DNA of 64,000 bases, taken from positions 1,612,001 through 1,676,000 of the forward strand of contig NZ_LT607413.1 of NCBI RefSeq assembly GCF_900091495.1, written 5' to 3'. Positions 34,664 through 43,113 of this stretch are shown piece after piece (position 1 is the stretch's first letter; the number at the start of each line of letters is the position of its first letter). Below the pieces are notes generated by a model. That model was not told where the DNA came from, did not search any database, and saw only the letters and a list, made by a program, of their open reading frames with translations. This DNA is from Micromonospora echinospora. GTDB taxonomy: Bacteria; Actinomycetota; Actinomycetes; Mycobacteriales; Micromonosporaceae. The translations under genes and the position numbers were made by a program.

Positions 34664-36394
34664 GTGACCGTGCCCTCGTTGGCCTCGTCCCTGTCCGACT
34701 CCGTGACCGTCGCCGCAGCATCCCTCGGGCTTCCGGATCTGGCACCCCAGGTACGCCGATCCGAGTACGCGGACTTCCAGGCCGACGGAACCCTCGCGGC
34801 GGCCCGGGCCCTGCGGCGCCAGCCACGGGAACTCGCAGCGGAGCTGGTCGCGGCGCTGCCAGCGGGTGGTCCGGTGGCCTCGGCGCGCGTCGCCGGTCCC
34901 GGTTTCGTCAATCTCCACCTCACCGACGCCGCGCTACTGGCGCAGGCCGCCGCCCGCCTCGACGATCCGCGCCTGGGAGTCGGCATGCCCGAGGCGGGCG
35001 TCACCACCGTGATCGACTACTCACAGCCGAACATCGCCAAGGAGATGCACGTCGGGCATCTGCGGTCCACCATCATCGGGGACGCCCTGGTGAGGATCCT
35101 CGAACACCTCGGCGGGAAGGTGGTGCGGCGAAACCACATCGGTGACTGGGGCACCCAGTTCGGCATGCTGATCCAGCACAGGTTCGAGCAGCCCGGCCCG
35201 TCGGCAGCGGACGACAGCGCCACCCTGCGCCAGCTGGCCACCCTCTACCGGCGGGCGCGGACAGCGTTCGACACCGACCCGGCGTTCGCCGAGCGGGCCC
35301 GGCAGCGGGTGGTGGCCCTGCAGAGCGGCGACCCGGCCACCCTGGCCGCTTGGCGGGACATCGTCGCGGAGTCCACCCGGTACTTCACCGAGATCTACCG
35401 GCAACTCGACGTACGCCTATCCGACGCCGACGCGGTCGGCGAGAGCGCCTACAACCGCGAGCTGCCCCAGGTCGCCGAGGAACTGGAACGCGCCGGGGTG
35501 GCGGTGGTCAGCGACGGAGCACTCTGCGTCTTCTTCGACGACATTCACGGTCCCGACGGCAGGCCCACCCCGCTGATCGTCCGCAAGAGCGACGGCGGCT
35601 TCGGTTACGCGGCGACCGACCTGGCCGCGCTCCGGCAGCGGGTGGCCCAACTCCGGGCCGACCGGCTGCTGTACGTGGTCGACGCTCGGCAGGCGTTGCA
35701 CTTCCGGATGGTCTTCGACACCGCGCGGCGGGCCGGTTGGCTGCCGTCGGCCGTGTCCGCCGTGCACGTGGCCTTCGGCACCGTCCTCGGCCCCGACGGA
35801 CGGCCCTTCAAGACCCGGGCCGGCGACACGGTCCGGCTGGCCGACCTGCTGACCGAGGCGGTCGACCGGGCCCGGGGGGTGGTCGCCGCCAAGAACCCGG
35901 ACCTCACCGGCGCGGCCCTCGACGAACGGGCGCGGCAGGTCGGCATCGGGGCGGTCAAGTACGCCGATCTGGCCACCGGCCGGGCTCGCGCCTACGCCTA
36001 CGACCCGGACCGGATGCTGGCGTTGACCGGCAACACCGGCGTGTACCTGCAGTACGCCCACGCCCGGATCCGTTCCATCCTGGCTCGCGCGGACAGTGGT
36101 GACGCGGTCGTCGACACCGACGCGGTCCTGGAGCCGGCAGAGCGGGCACTCGTCCTCGATCTCGACGGCTTCGCGGACACCCTCACGGAGGTGCTGGCAG
36201 GTCACGAGCCCCACCGGCTCTGCGGCTACCTGTACCGGCTCGCGCAGACCTTCACCGCCTTCTACGAGCAGTGCCCGGTGCTGCGCGCCGATGTCCGACA
36301 GCGGGGCAACCGACTCGCCCTGTGCCGGCTCACCGGCGACACCCTGCGCACCGGCCTGCATCTGCTTGGCATCGAGGCGCCGGAGCAGCTGTAG
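34664..36394 (+). CDS. argS: Arginyl-tRNA synthetase
   Basis: A 576-residue class I synthetase charging tRNA-Arg. It has the Arg-specific N-terminal domain (VRRSEYADFQADGTLAAARAL), HVGH (129-132) in IAKEMHVGHLRSTIIGDA, the NHIGDWGTQFGMLI block, and FKTRAGDT (382-389) in place of KMSKS, as in the E. coli-type enzyme. The C-terminal anticodon domain has TAFYEQCPVL and ends normally. GTG 34664 has GGGAG upstream; GTG 34670 is in frame. Many actinomycetes carry two classes of ArgRS, and I cannot tell whether this is the housekeeping one. An Arg-rich leader precedes it. Confidence 0.95.
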   Translation: MTVPSLASSLSDSVTVAAASLGLPDLAPQVRRSEYADFQADGTLAAARALRRQPRELAAELVAALPAGGPVASARVAGPGFVNLHLTDAALLAQAAARLDDPRLGVGMPEAGVTTVIDYSQPNIAKEMHVGHLRSTIIGDALVRILEHLGGKVVRRNHIGDWGTQFGMLIQHRFEQPGPSAADDSATLRQLATLYRRARTAFDTDPAFAERARQRVVALQSGDPATLAAWRDIVAESTRYFTEIYRQLDVRLSDADAVGESAYNRELPQVAEELERAGVAVVSDGALCVFFDDIHGPDGRPTPLIVRKSDGGFGYAATDLAALRQRVAQLRADRLLYVVDARQALHFRMVFDTARRAGWLPSAVSAVHVAFGTVLGPDGRPFKTRAGDTVRLADLLTEAVDRARGVVAAKNPDLTGAALDERARQVGIGAVKYADLATGRARAYAYDPDRMLALTGNTGVYLQYAHARIRSILARADSGDAVVDTDAVLEPAERALVLDLDGFADTLTEVLAGHEPHRLCGYLYRLAQTFTAFYEQCPVLRADVRQRGNRLALCRLTGDTLRTGLHLLGIEAPEQL

Positions 36395-36449
36395 GCAGGA
36401 GCAGCTGTAGGGAGGCGGTGCTTGCGCCCACCGCCCGGGGCCACTAACG

Positions 36450-36467
36450 TACAACCACATGGTTGTA
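36450..36467. promoter_or_regulatory. Palindromic operator across the arsR-type start codon
   Basis: TACAACCA-CA-TGGTTGTA is a perfect 8-2-8 palindrome. The ATG of the downstream regulator lies inside it. It is probably the autorepression site of that regulator. No binding site precedes the ATG, and TAACGT (36445-36450) is a possible -10, suggesting a leaderless message. Confidence 0.7.
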
Positions 36468-36791
36468 GATGAGTTGGACCAGGCGGAGGTCGACCGCGTC
36501 TTCCATGCCCTGGCCGACGCCACCCGCCGCGACATCCTCGCCCGGGTGATCCGCGGTGGGCAGTCCGTGACGGCGCTCGCGCGGCACTACACCATGAGCT
36601 TCGCGGCGGTGCAGAAACACGTGGCCGTCCTCGAACGGGCGTCTCTCGTCACGAAGCAACGCAAGGGCAGGGAGCAGATCGTGCACGGTGACCTGGCGGC
36701 GTTGCGCCGCGTGAGCCAGCTTCTCGACGCGTACGAGGAGCTGTGGCGCCACCGCGTGCACCGCATGGACCAGATCCTGGACGAGGAATGA
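36459..36791 (+). CDS. ArsR-family transcriptional regulator
   Basis: A 110-residue winged-helix protein of the ArsR/SdpR type (VFHALADATRRDILARVIRGGQSVTALARHYTMSFAAVQKHVAVLERASLVTKQRKGREQIV). The metal-binding Cys motif of metal-sensing members is absent. Regulators like this pair with an SRPBCC gene downstream, as here (16-bp gap), and repress both. The palindrome over its start codon is the probable site. Confidence 0.92.
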   Translation: MVVDELDQAEVDRVFHALADATRRDILARVIRGGQSVTALARHYTMSFAAVQKHVAVLERASLVTKQRKGREQIVHGDLAALRRVSQLLDAYEELWRHRVHRMDQILDEE

Positions 36792-36807
36792 AGAGGTAGG
36801 TCGACAG

Positions 36808-37308
36808 ATGCCTGTCATCAGTTCGCAGAAGGACCCCGAGGCGAGGACCCTCACCATCGTCGCCGAGTTCGACGCCCGCGTGGATCGGGTGTGGCAGCTC
36901 TGGGCCGACCCGCGCCAGTTGGAGCGCTGGTGGGGCCCGCCGGAGTGGCCCGCCACCTTCGACCGGCACGACTTCGTGGTGGGTGGCGCCTCCCGCTACC
37001 ACATGACCGGCCCCGAGGGCGAGAAGTCGCGTGGCTGGTGGACGATCACCGCCATCGACGCCCCGCACCGGCTCGAGTTCGACGACGGCTTCGCCGGCGA
37101 GGACGGCGAACCGGTCGATCCCGAGGACCGCTCACACGGGGTGGTGACGCTGGAGCAGGTCGGCGACCGCACCCGCATGACCACGGTCTCCATCTTCCGC
37201 AGCGTCGAGCAGCTGGAGGAACTGGTCGCCATGGGCATGGAGGAGGGCTCCCGCGCGGCCATGGGGCAGATCGACGCGCTGCTCGCCGGGGACCGCGCGG
37301 CCGGCTAG
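36808..37308 (+). CDS. SRPBCC (AHSA1-like) protein
   Basis: A 166-residue protein with the AHSA1/START-like fold. FDARVDRVWQLWADPRQLERWWGPPEWPATFDRHDFVVGGASRYHMTGPEG is the conserved first half, and GWWTITAIDAPHRLEFDDGF the second. It forms a hydrophobic ligand cavity; the ligand is unknown. It is the second gene of the ArsR operon. The ATG at 36808 has GAAGAGG upstream. Confidence 0.9.
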   Translation: MPVISSQKDPEARTLTIVAEFDARVDRVWQLWADPRQLERWWGPPEWPATFDRHDFVVGGASRYHMTGPEGEKSRGWWTITAIDAPHRLEFDDGFAGEDGEPVDPEDRSHGVVTLEQVGDRTRMTTVSIFRSVEQLEELVAMGMEEGSRAAMGQIDALLAGDRAAG

Positions 37309-37326
37309 ACCGCCTGCGGGAGTCGT

Positions 37327-37344
37327 CCCGGCGGTAACGCCGGG
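37327..37344. terminator. Short terminator hairpin
   Basis: A 7-bp GC stem (CCCGGCG/CGCCGGG) with a GTAA tetraloop separates the SRPBCC gene from the converging acyl-CoA dehydrogenase gene. Confidence 0.5.
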
Positions 37345-37375
37345 CGAAGGAACGGGGGACCAGCTGGTCGTCGGC

Positions 37376-38542
37376 CTAGGTGAAGGCGGAGACGCCGGTC
37401 AGCTTCTGGCCGATGACCAGCTGGTGGATCTCCGAGGTGCCCTCGTAGGTGAGCACGCTCTCCAGGTTGTCGCCGTGCCGCATAACCGGGTACTCCCCGG
37501 AGACGCCGTTCGCGCCGAGGATCGTCCGGCACTGCCGGGCGATGGCCAGCGCCTCCCGGACGTTGTTGAGCTTGCCGACGCTGACCTGCTCCGGACGGAG
37601 GCTGCCCGCGTCGGCCAGCCGACCCAGGTGCAGGGCGAGCAGGTAGCCCTTCTGCCACTCCACCGCCATGTCGGCCAGCTTGGCCTGGGTCAGCTGGAAC
37701 CCGGCGATCGGCCGGCCGAACTGGGTCCGCGTGGTCGCGTACCGAAGGGTCGTCTCCAGGCACTCCCGGGCCGCGCCGAGCGCGCCCCAGACGATGCCGT
37801 GCCGGGCCTCGGTGAGGCAGCTCAGCGGGGCCTTCAGCCCGACCGCCTCCGGCAGCAGGGCGTCCGCCGGGAGCCGGACGTCGTCGAGGGAGATCTCACC
37901 GGTCACCGACGCGCGCAGCGACATCTTGCGGCGGATCTCGCGGGTGGCGACCCCGGGCGTGTCCAGCGGTACGGCGAACCCGCGCACCCCCTCCTCGGCC
38001 CGTGCCCAGATCACCGCGACGTCGGCGACCGGCGCGTTGGTGATCCACATCTTGCCGCCGGTGAGCACCCAGTCGTCGCCGTCCCGGCGGGCCCGGGTCG
38101 CCATCGACGCCGGGTCGGAGCCGTGGTCCGGCTCGGTCAGCCCGAAGCAGCCGATCAGTTCGCCGGTCGCCATGCCGGGCAGCCAGCGCTGCTTCTGCTC
38201 CTCGCTGCCGTACCGCCAGATCGCGTACATGGCCAGCGAGCCCTGCACCGAGACCAGGGACCGCACGCCCGAGTCGCCGGCCTCCAGTTCCAGGCAGGCC
38301 AGGCCGTACGCGACCGCCGAGGAACCGGCGCAGCCGTACCCGGTCAGGTGCATGCCGAGCAGGCCGAGCTTGCCGAACTCCCGGGCCAGCTCGCGGGCGG
38401 GCACCTCACCCCGCTCGTACCAGTCGGCGACGTACGGGCGTACCCGGTCGTCGACGAGCCGGCGCACGACGGCGCGGATCTGCCGCTCCTCCTCGCCGAG
38501 CGACGAGTCCAGGTCGAGCAGGTCGAGGGTGGGTGCGCTCAT
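37376..38542 (-). CDS. Acyl-CoA dehydrogenase, glutaryl-CoA-like
   Basis: A 388-residue FAD enzyme. SVQGSLAMYAIWRYGSEEQKQRWLPGMATGELIGCFGLTEPDHGSDPASM is diagnostic of the glutaryl-CoA dehydrogenase-like branch, and the catalytic base Glu is in TYEGTSEIHQLVIGQKLTG. Whether it decarboxylates glutaryl-CoA or acts on another short acyl-CoA is not certain. ATG 38542 has AGGGTGG upstream. No electron-transfer flavoprotein gene is adjacent. Confidence 0.92.
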   Translation of the reverse strand: MSAPTLDLLDLDSSLGEEERQIRAVVRRLVDDRVRPYVADWYERGEVPARELAREFGKLGLLGMHLTGYGCAGSSAVAYGLACLELEAGDSGVRSLVSVQGSLAMYAIWRYGSEEQKQRWLPGMATGELIGCFGLTEPDHGSDPASMATRARRDGDDWVLTGGKMWITNAPVADVAVIWARAEEGVRGFAVPLDTPGVATREIRRKMSLRASVTGEISLDDVRLPADALLPEAVGLKAPLSCLTEARHGIVWGALGAARECLETTLRYATTRTQFGRPIAGFQLTQAKLADMAVEWQKGYLLALHLGRLADAGSLRPEQVSVGKLNNVREALAIARQCRTILGANGVSGEYPVMRHGDNLESVLTYEGTSEIHQLVIGQKLTGVSAFT

Positions 38543-38588
38543 GCCGCCACCCTAACGATCCCTCAGGCGCGGACGCGACACCGCAGGG

Positions 38589-38894
38589 CTACTCGGTGTG
38601 GCCACTCAGCACGAGCACCCGGGCGTGGATCTGGTTGCGCTGCTGGAGGGCGGCGCGCAACGCTCGGTGCAGCCCGTCCTCCAGGTAGAGCCCGCCGTTC
38701 CACTGCACCACGTGCGGGAAGAGGTCACCGTAGAAGGTGGAGTCCTCGGCGAGGAGCTTGTCCAGCGCCAGCTCCCGCTTCGTGGTGATGAGCTGGTCGA
38801 GGCGGAGCGGGCGCGGTGGGATCTCGGCCCACTGCTTGAGGGTGAGGTGGTGCTCCGGGTAGGGACGCCCGTCCCGAACCGCTCTGAAGATCAC
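38589..38894 (-). CDS. Conserved actinobacterial hypothetical protein, ParB-like
   Basis: A 101-residue protein whose C-terminal half (VVQWNGGLYLEDGLHRALRAALQQRNQIHARVLVL) resembles the substrate-binding turn of ParB/sulfiredoxin-like folds, where LEDGxHR is the conserved core. It recurs widely in actinomycetes and has no known role. GTG 38894 has GGGAGGGGAG about a dozen bases upstream. Confidence 0.72.
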   Translation of the reverse strand: MIFRAVRDGRPYPEHHLTLKQWAEIPPRPLRLDQLITTKRELALDKLLAEDSTFYGDLFPHVVQWNGGLYLEDGLHRALRAALQQRNQIHARVLVLSGHTE

Positions 38895-39042
38895 GACGGC
38901 ACGCTCCCCTCCCCTTTGCCGAGCCGGCCGGCACCCGCCAGCCGAGGGCCGCGGCGTGACACCGCGACCCAGCGGTATTCGATGACCTTGCCAGCCTAGC
39001 GGCCCCCGTCACTTCACATTTTGCTCCCTCTTGTCAGCTTCG

Positions 39043-39684
39043 CTACTCGGCCGCGTCCGCCGCGTCCGGAGTGGGAGCCGGTCGGCCCCAACGTCCCCGG
39101 TGCACCACCTCGTCGACCGGTCGACGTCCGCGACGCAACGACGGTGACCGCTGGTCGGGCGCCCGGTAACCGACGGTGAGCGCACCGACCGGGGTGAACT
39201 CCGCCGGGACGTCGAACGCGGCCCGGTACGCCGCGGTGCGCTCCGGCGGGATGCCGAAGAAACACGCCCCCAGCCCCTCGTTTACGGCGGTGAGCAGCAT
39301 GAGCAACGAGGCGAACCCGGCGTCGACGTGCCAGTACGGCACCGGCCAGCGCTCCTCGGCGCGGTCCGTCCAGCCCTTGTCCGGCTCGGCGTACCGGTCG
39401 AGGTATGCGGAGCGGTTGGCGTGCGGCACCACGATCAGCGGAGCCCGTCGCATCCCGGTCAGCCAACGGTCCCGGCCACCCCGTTCGGGCGTCGCCGCCG
39501 CCCAGAACCGCTCCCGGTCGGCCGGGTCTTCCAGGACCAGGAAACCCCAGCCCTGGGCGAAACCGGCCGACGGCGCGCGGATCGCGTGGTCGAGCAGCCG
39601 GTCGACCACCTCCGGCGGGACGGGGCGGTCCGGATCGTAGTTGCGCACCATCCGCCGCCGCCGGACGACCTCCGCGAACTCCAT
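39043..39684 (-). CDS. Nitroreductase family flavoprotein
   Basis: A 213-residue FMN enzyme. The N-terminus EVVRRRRMVRNYDPDRPVPPEVVDRLLDHAIRAPSAGFAQGWGF and the C-terminal EGLGACFFGIPPER segment are typical of nitroreductases that use NAD(P)H or F420. The physiological substrate is unknown. ATG 39684 follows GAAGGAGG. It is monocistronic. Confidence 0.9.
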   Translation of the reverse strand: MEFAEVVRRRRMVRNYDPDRPVPPEVVDRLLDHAIRAPSAGFAQGWGFLVLEDPADRERFWAAATPERGGRDRWLTGMRRAPLIVVPHANRSAYLDRYAEPDKGWTDRAEERWPVPYWHVDAGFASLLMLLTAVNEGLGACFFGIPPERTAAYRAAFDVPAEFTPVGALTVGYRAPDQRSPSLRRGRRPVDEVVHRGRWGRPAPTPDAADAAE

Positions 39685-39738
39685 GCCGCGCCTCCTTCTC
39701 CGTCGGTCGCTCAGACTCCCGGCCTCGTCGTCTGGGGC

Positions 39739-40668
39739 TCAGGCTCCGGGCCGGACGCCCCAGGTGCCCCGCCAGGTCTGGCCGGGGGCGAGCGTGATCA
39801 GGTCCCGGCCGGAGCGGAACGCGTCCGGCGGGCAGGTCATCGGCTCCACCGCCACCGATCGGCGGTGCCGCTCCCCGGACAGGGCGTCACCGGTGAACAC
39901 CTGCCACCAGCCGAACTCCGCGCCCGCCCAGAGCCGCACCGCGTCCGAACCGTCCGGGGCGGCGAGGGTGACGGTCGAGCCGCCGTCGGCGTCCCGGACC
40001 ACCGCGCCGAAGGTGGTGTCCAGCACCGCGTCGCCGATCGGGCGGGGCACCGTCCAGTCGTACTTGGTGCCGGCCACCGGGGCCGCTCCGACCGGCAGCA
40101 GCCGGCCGTCCACCACCAGCCGGTTGCGTCCGGGAACCCGCATCAGCAGGTCGTCCACGGCCACGCCGGGCAGTCGCAGGTACGGGTGCACGGCGAGGCC
40201 GAACGGGGCCGGCTCGGTGGCAAGGTTGGTCACCACGTGTTCCGCGCGCAGCCCGTCCGTCCCCACGCTCCACCGGGTGCGCAGGCGCAGCGCCCACGGG
40301 TAGGCCGGTAGCGGCGGCAGGTCGTAGCCCACGGTCACCGCGTCCTCGGCCTGCTCGACCAGTCGCCACGGCACCCAGTTCACCAGGCCGTGGATGGCGA
40401 CGTGCCGGCTCGGCTCGGTCAGCGGCAGCGCGTACGACCGCCCGTCGAAGGTGTACGCGCCGTCCCGGATCCGGTTCGGCCAGGGGGCGAGCACCTGCCC
40501 GGCGGACCCGGGGCAGATCTCGTCGGCGCCGTAGCCGTCGACGTAGTCGACGCCGTCGCGGCGGTACACCCGCAGTCCACCCCCCACCTCCACGATGACG
40601 GCCTCATGACCGGCGGCGGCGATGGTCCACTGTGCTCCGGAGGGCGGAGTGGGCTCGGTGGTCTGCAT
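39739..40668 (-). CDS. Aldose 1-epimerase family protein
   Basis: A 309-residue beta-sandwich enzyme of the galactose mutarotase-like family. It has the conserved catalytic His in HVAIHGLVNWVPW and in FGLAVHPYLRLPG, and the C-terminal catalytic Glu in RSVAVEPMTCPPDAF. It interconverts alpha and beta anomers of a sugar. ATG 40668 is used; the upstream frame to 41016 is not conserved. Confidence 0.9.
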   Translation of the reverse strand: MQTTEPTPPSGAQWTIAAAGHEAVIVEVGGGLRVYRRDGVDYVDGYGADEICPGSAGQVLAPWPNRIRDGAYTFDGRSYALPLTEPSRHVAIHGLVNWVPWRLVEQAEDAVTVGYDLPPLPAYPWALRLRTRWSVGTDGLRAEHVVTNLATEPAPFGLAVHPYLRLPGVAVDDLLMRVPGRNRLVVDGRLLPVGAAPVAGTKYDWTVPRPIGDAVLDTTFGAVVRDADGGSTVTLAAPDGSDAVRLWAGAEFGWWQVFTGDALSGERHRRSVAVEPMTCPPDAFRSGRDLITLAPGQTWRGTWGVRPGA

Positions 40669-40840
40669 GCCGGCGACCCTAGTCCCTGGGCCACCACCGC
40701 GCCCGACGACCTCACGTCCACCGTCACACCCGGGGCCGCCCGGCCGACACCGCGCCCGGCGACCGGACGTCCGCCACCGCGCCCGGGGCCGCTCGACCGA
40801 CACCGCGTCCGGCAGTCGTACCGCCGGCGCGCCGGTCGGC

Positions 40841-42208
40841 TCAGGGCTGCCGGGTCGCGGCGGGCGGGGCGGTCCGGTAGCGGGCCAGGGCGGGGAAGGC
40901 GACCGCGAGCAGCACGGCCAGCGCCGCCGCGGCCAGACCGCCGCCGACCCAGGCCACCCCGCTGCCGAGGCCGGCGGCCATCGAACCGGCCCGCAGGTCG
41001 CCCAGGCGGGGCCCACCGGCGACGACCACGGTGTTCACCCCCTGGAGCCGACCACGCATCCGGTCCGGCGCGTGCACCAGCAGCATCGACTGTCGCAGCA
41101 CCGCGCTGACGAGGTCGGCGGCACCCGCCACGGCGAGCAGCCCGACGGCCAGCCAGAGCTGCCCGGCGAGCCCGGCCAGGGCGACCGCCACGCCCCAGCC
41201 GACCACCGCCACGACCAGCGCCAACCCCTGCCGCTGGAGCCGGCCGATCCAGCCGGAGGTCAACCCGCCGAGCAGCGCGCCGAAGGCGATCGCGCTGAAC
41301 AGCCAGCCGACCGCCGCGCCGCCGCCGAAGCGCTCCTCGGCGACCTCCGGAAAGAGCGCCCGGGGCATGGCGAGGATCATCGCGATCAGATCGATGACGA
41401 ACGACAGCATCAGCACCCGGGTGGTGACCAGGTAGCGGAAGCCGTCCACCACGCTGGCCAGCCCGCGTCGGCGCGGAGCGCCGTCCGGGTCCGGTTCGGG
41501 CGGCAGCGCCGGCAGCCCCCGGGCGGCCCAGATCAGCGCGGTGAGCAGCAGGGCGTCCGCCGCGTACGCGATCGGCAGGCCGGTGTCGGTGCCCCAGATG
41601 CCGAAGATCAGCCCGGCGACCATCGGCCCGGCCACCGTGGCCGCGGTGTTGGTGGTGTAGTTCAGCGTGCTGGCCGCCGGCACCAGGTCCAGCGGCACCA
41701 GCCGGGGCAGCATCGCGCTGCGCGCCGGCGAGCTGATGGCGAACGCGATCGACTGCACCGCCACCAGGACCAGCAGCAGCACCGGGCTGCGTGCCCCGAG
41801 CAGCGCCTGCACCAGCAGCCCGAGCGTGGACAACCAGAGCAGCACGGAACCCACCAGCAGCACCTGACGGCGGTCCCGGCGGTCCGCGATCACCCCGCCC
41901 CAGAGCCCGAAGACCAGCAGCGGCAGGAAGGCAGCCACCCCGATCAGCCCGACCCAGAACGAGTCGCGGGTCAGCGCGTACATCTCGACCGGGACCGCGA
42001 CGGCGGTGAACTGGAAGCCGAACATCGCCACGCTGTTGCCGGTCCAGAGCCGCCGGTACGTGGGCACCCGCAGCGGACGCAGGTCGATCGCCCAGCGGCG
42101 GGCGGTGACCGACCGTTCCCCCGCCTCCCCGGCCGTGTCCTGCACCCCGGTCCCGGTCTTCACCCCGGTCCCGGTCTTCATCCCGGTCGCGTCCGTCGTC
42201 CCGGTCAC
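40841..42208 (-). CDS. MFS transporter
   Basis: A 455-residue major-facilitator protein with about twelve membrane segments (RLWTGNSVAMFGFQFTAVAVPVEMYALT; GLWGGVIADRRDRRQVLLVGS). The N-terminus contains tandem 6-residue repeats of TGTGVK type encoded by an 18-bp direct repeat. It resembles multidrug or siderophore exporters. GTG 42208 overlaps the PdxH stop by 4 bases, so the two are coupled despite having no obvious functional link. Confidence 0.9.
   Translation of the reverse strand: MTGTTDATGMKTGTGVKTGTGVQDTAGEAGERSVTARRWAIDLRPLRVPTYRRLWTGNSVAMFGFQFTAVAVPVEMYALTRDSFWVGLIGVAAFLPLLVFGLWGGVIADRRDRRQVLLVGSVLLWLSTLGLLVQALLGARSPVLLLVLVAVQSIAFAISSPARSAMLPRLVPLDLVPAASTLNYTTNTAATVAGPMVAGLIFGIWGTDTGLPIAYAADALLLTALIWAARGLPALPPEPDPDGAPRRRGLASVVDGFRYLVTTRVLMLSFVIDLIAMILAMPRALFPEVAEERFGGGAAVGWLFSAIAFGALLGGLTSGWIGRLQRQGLALVVAVVGWGVAVALAGLAGQLWLAVGLLAVAGAADLVSAVLRQSMLLVHAPDRMRGRLQGVNTVVVAGGPRLGDLRAGSMAAGLGSGVAWVGGGLAAAALAVLLAVAFPALARYRTAPPAATRQP
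42143..42190. repeat. 18-bp tandem repeat in MFS N-terminus
   Basis: Two exact 18-bp copies (42143-42160 and 42161-42178) and a partial third, encoding TGTGVK-type repeats. Copy-number change here would alter the length of the N-terminus without breaking frame. Confidence 0.8.
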
Positions 42209-42864
42209 GGCGCGAGCCGTTCGACGATCCAGTCGCCCTGCTCGGAACGGCGGTAACGGAACCGGTCGTGCAGCCGGTTGGCCCGTCCCTGCCAGAACTC
42301 CACCACGTCCGGGACGACCCGCAGCCCGCCCCAGTGTGGCGGGGGCGGGATCGGGTCGGTGCCGGCGAACCGTTCGGCCACCTCCCGCTGGCGCTCCACC
42401 AGGTAGTTCCGGTCGGGAATCACCTGGGACTGTGGGCTGGCCCAGGCGCCGAGTTGGGAGCCGCGCGGCCGGCTGGCGAAGTACGCCTCCGTCTCGGCCC
42501 GGTCCACCGGCCCCACGCGTCCGGTGACGGTCACCTGCCGGCCGACCGCGAACCACGGGAAGACCAGGCTGGCGTACGGGTTGGCGAGCGCCTCGGCACC
42601 CTTGCGGGAGGTGTGGTTCGTGAAGAAGACGAAGCCCTCGGGGTCGTACCGCTTGAGCAGGACGGTCCGCCCGCTCGGGCGGCCGGCCGCGTCGGCGGTG
42701 CCGACCACCATCGCGGTCGGCTCGGGCAGCGCGGCGGCGACCACGTCGCGGAACCAGCGGTCGAACTGGGTGCACCAGTCGGCCGCCAGATCCGCCCGGG
42801 AAAGCCCTTTCTGCTCGGCGTTTCCGGCCGACCCGACGCCCGGGACCACTGTGTCTCCCGTCAC
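42205..42864 (-). CDS. pdxH: Pyridoxamine 5'-phosphate oxidase
   Basis: A 219-residue FMN enzyme making pyridoxal 5'-phosphate, the cofactor used by SerC and others nearby. Conserved blocks are PTAMVVGTADAAGRPSGRTVLLKRYDPEGFVFFTNHTSRKGAEALANP, YFASRPRGSQLGAWAS and the C-terminal FWQGRANRLHDRFRYRR. GTG 42864 is preceded by GAGGAGGGGAAC. It is divergent from citrate synthase across 249 bp. Confidence 0.95.
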   Translation of the reverse strand: MTGDTVVPGVGSAGNAEQKGLSRADLAADWCTQFDRWFRDVVAAALPEPTAMVVGTADAAGRPSGRTVLLKRYDPEGFVFFTNHTSRKGAEALANPYASLVFPWFAVGRQVTVTGRVGPVDRAETEAYFASRPRGSQLGAWASPQSQVIPDRNYLVERQREVAERFAGTDPIPPPPHWGGLRVVPDVVEFWQGRANRLHDRFRYRRSEQGDWIVERLAP

Positions 42865-43113
42865 GTTCCCCTCCTCTTCGCCTGCCGATACCGTGCCACA
42901 CGCCGTTGACCAGCACGTTGTGCCCCGGGTCACCACGATGTTGCGGTTGCCCGCCCCACCGGATGTCGCCTGTAGCACAGTGGTTGCGGGTCGCAAACCC
43001 GGTTGTCCACCAGGCAAGATGTTCCGAACACATCCCTGAGGGTCGCCTACGGCGCCCGGCCGACCGGCCGGATGAGCCCAGGCGGGCGCACCGAGCAGAT
43101 CCAAGGAGACGAC

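Noticed and set aside
42968..43015. tRNA-like stretch with TAGCACAGTGGTTG and a CGGG/CCCG stem
   Set aside because: GCCTG and CAGGC are only 48 bases apart, and there is no standard T-arm, so it cannot fold as a complete tRNA. A decayed tRNA fragment is possible but unproven.
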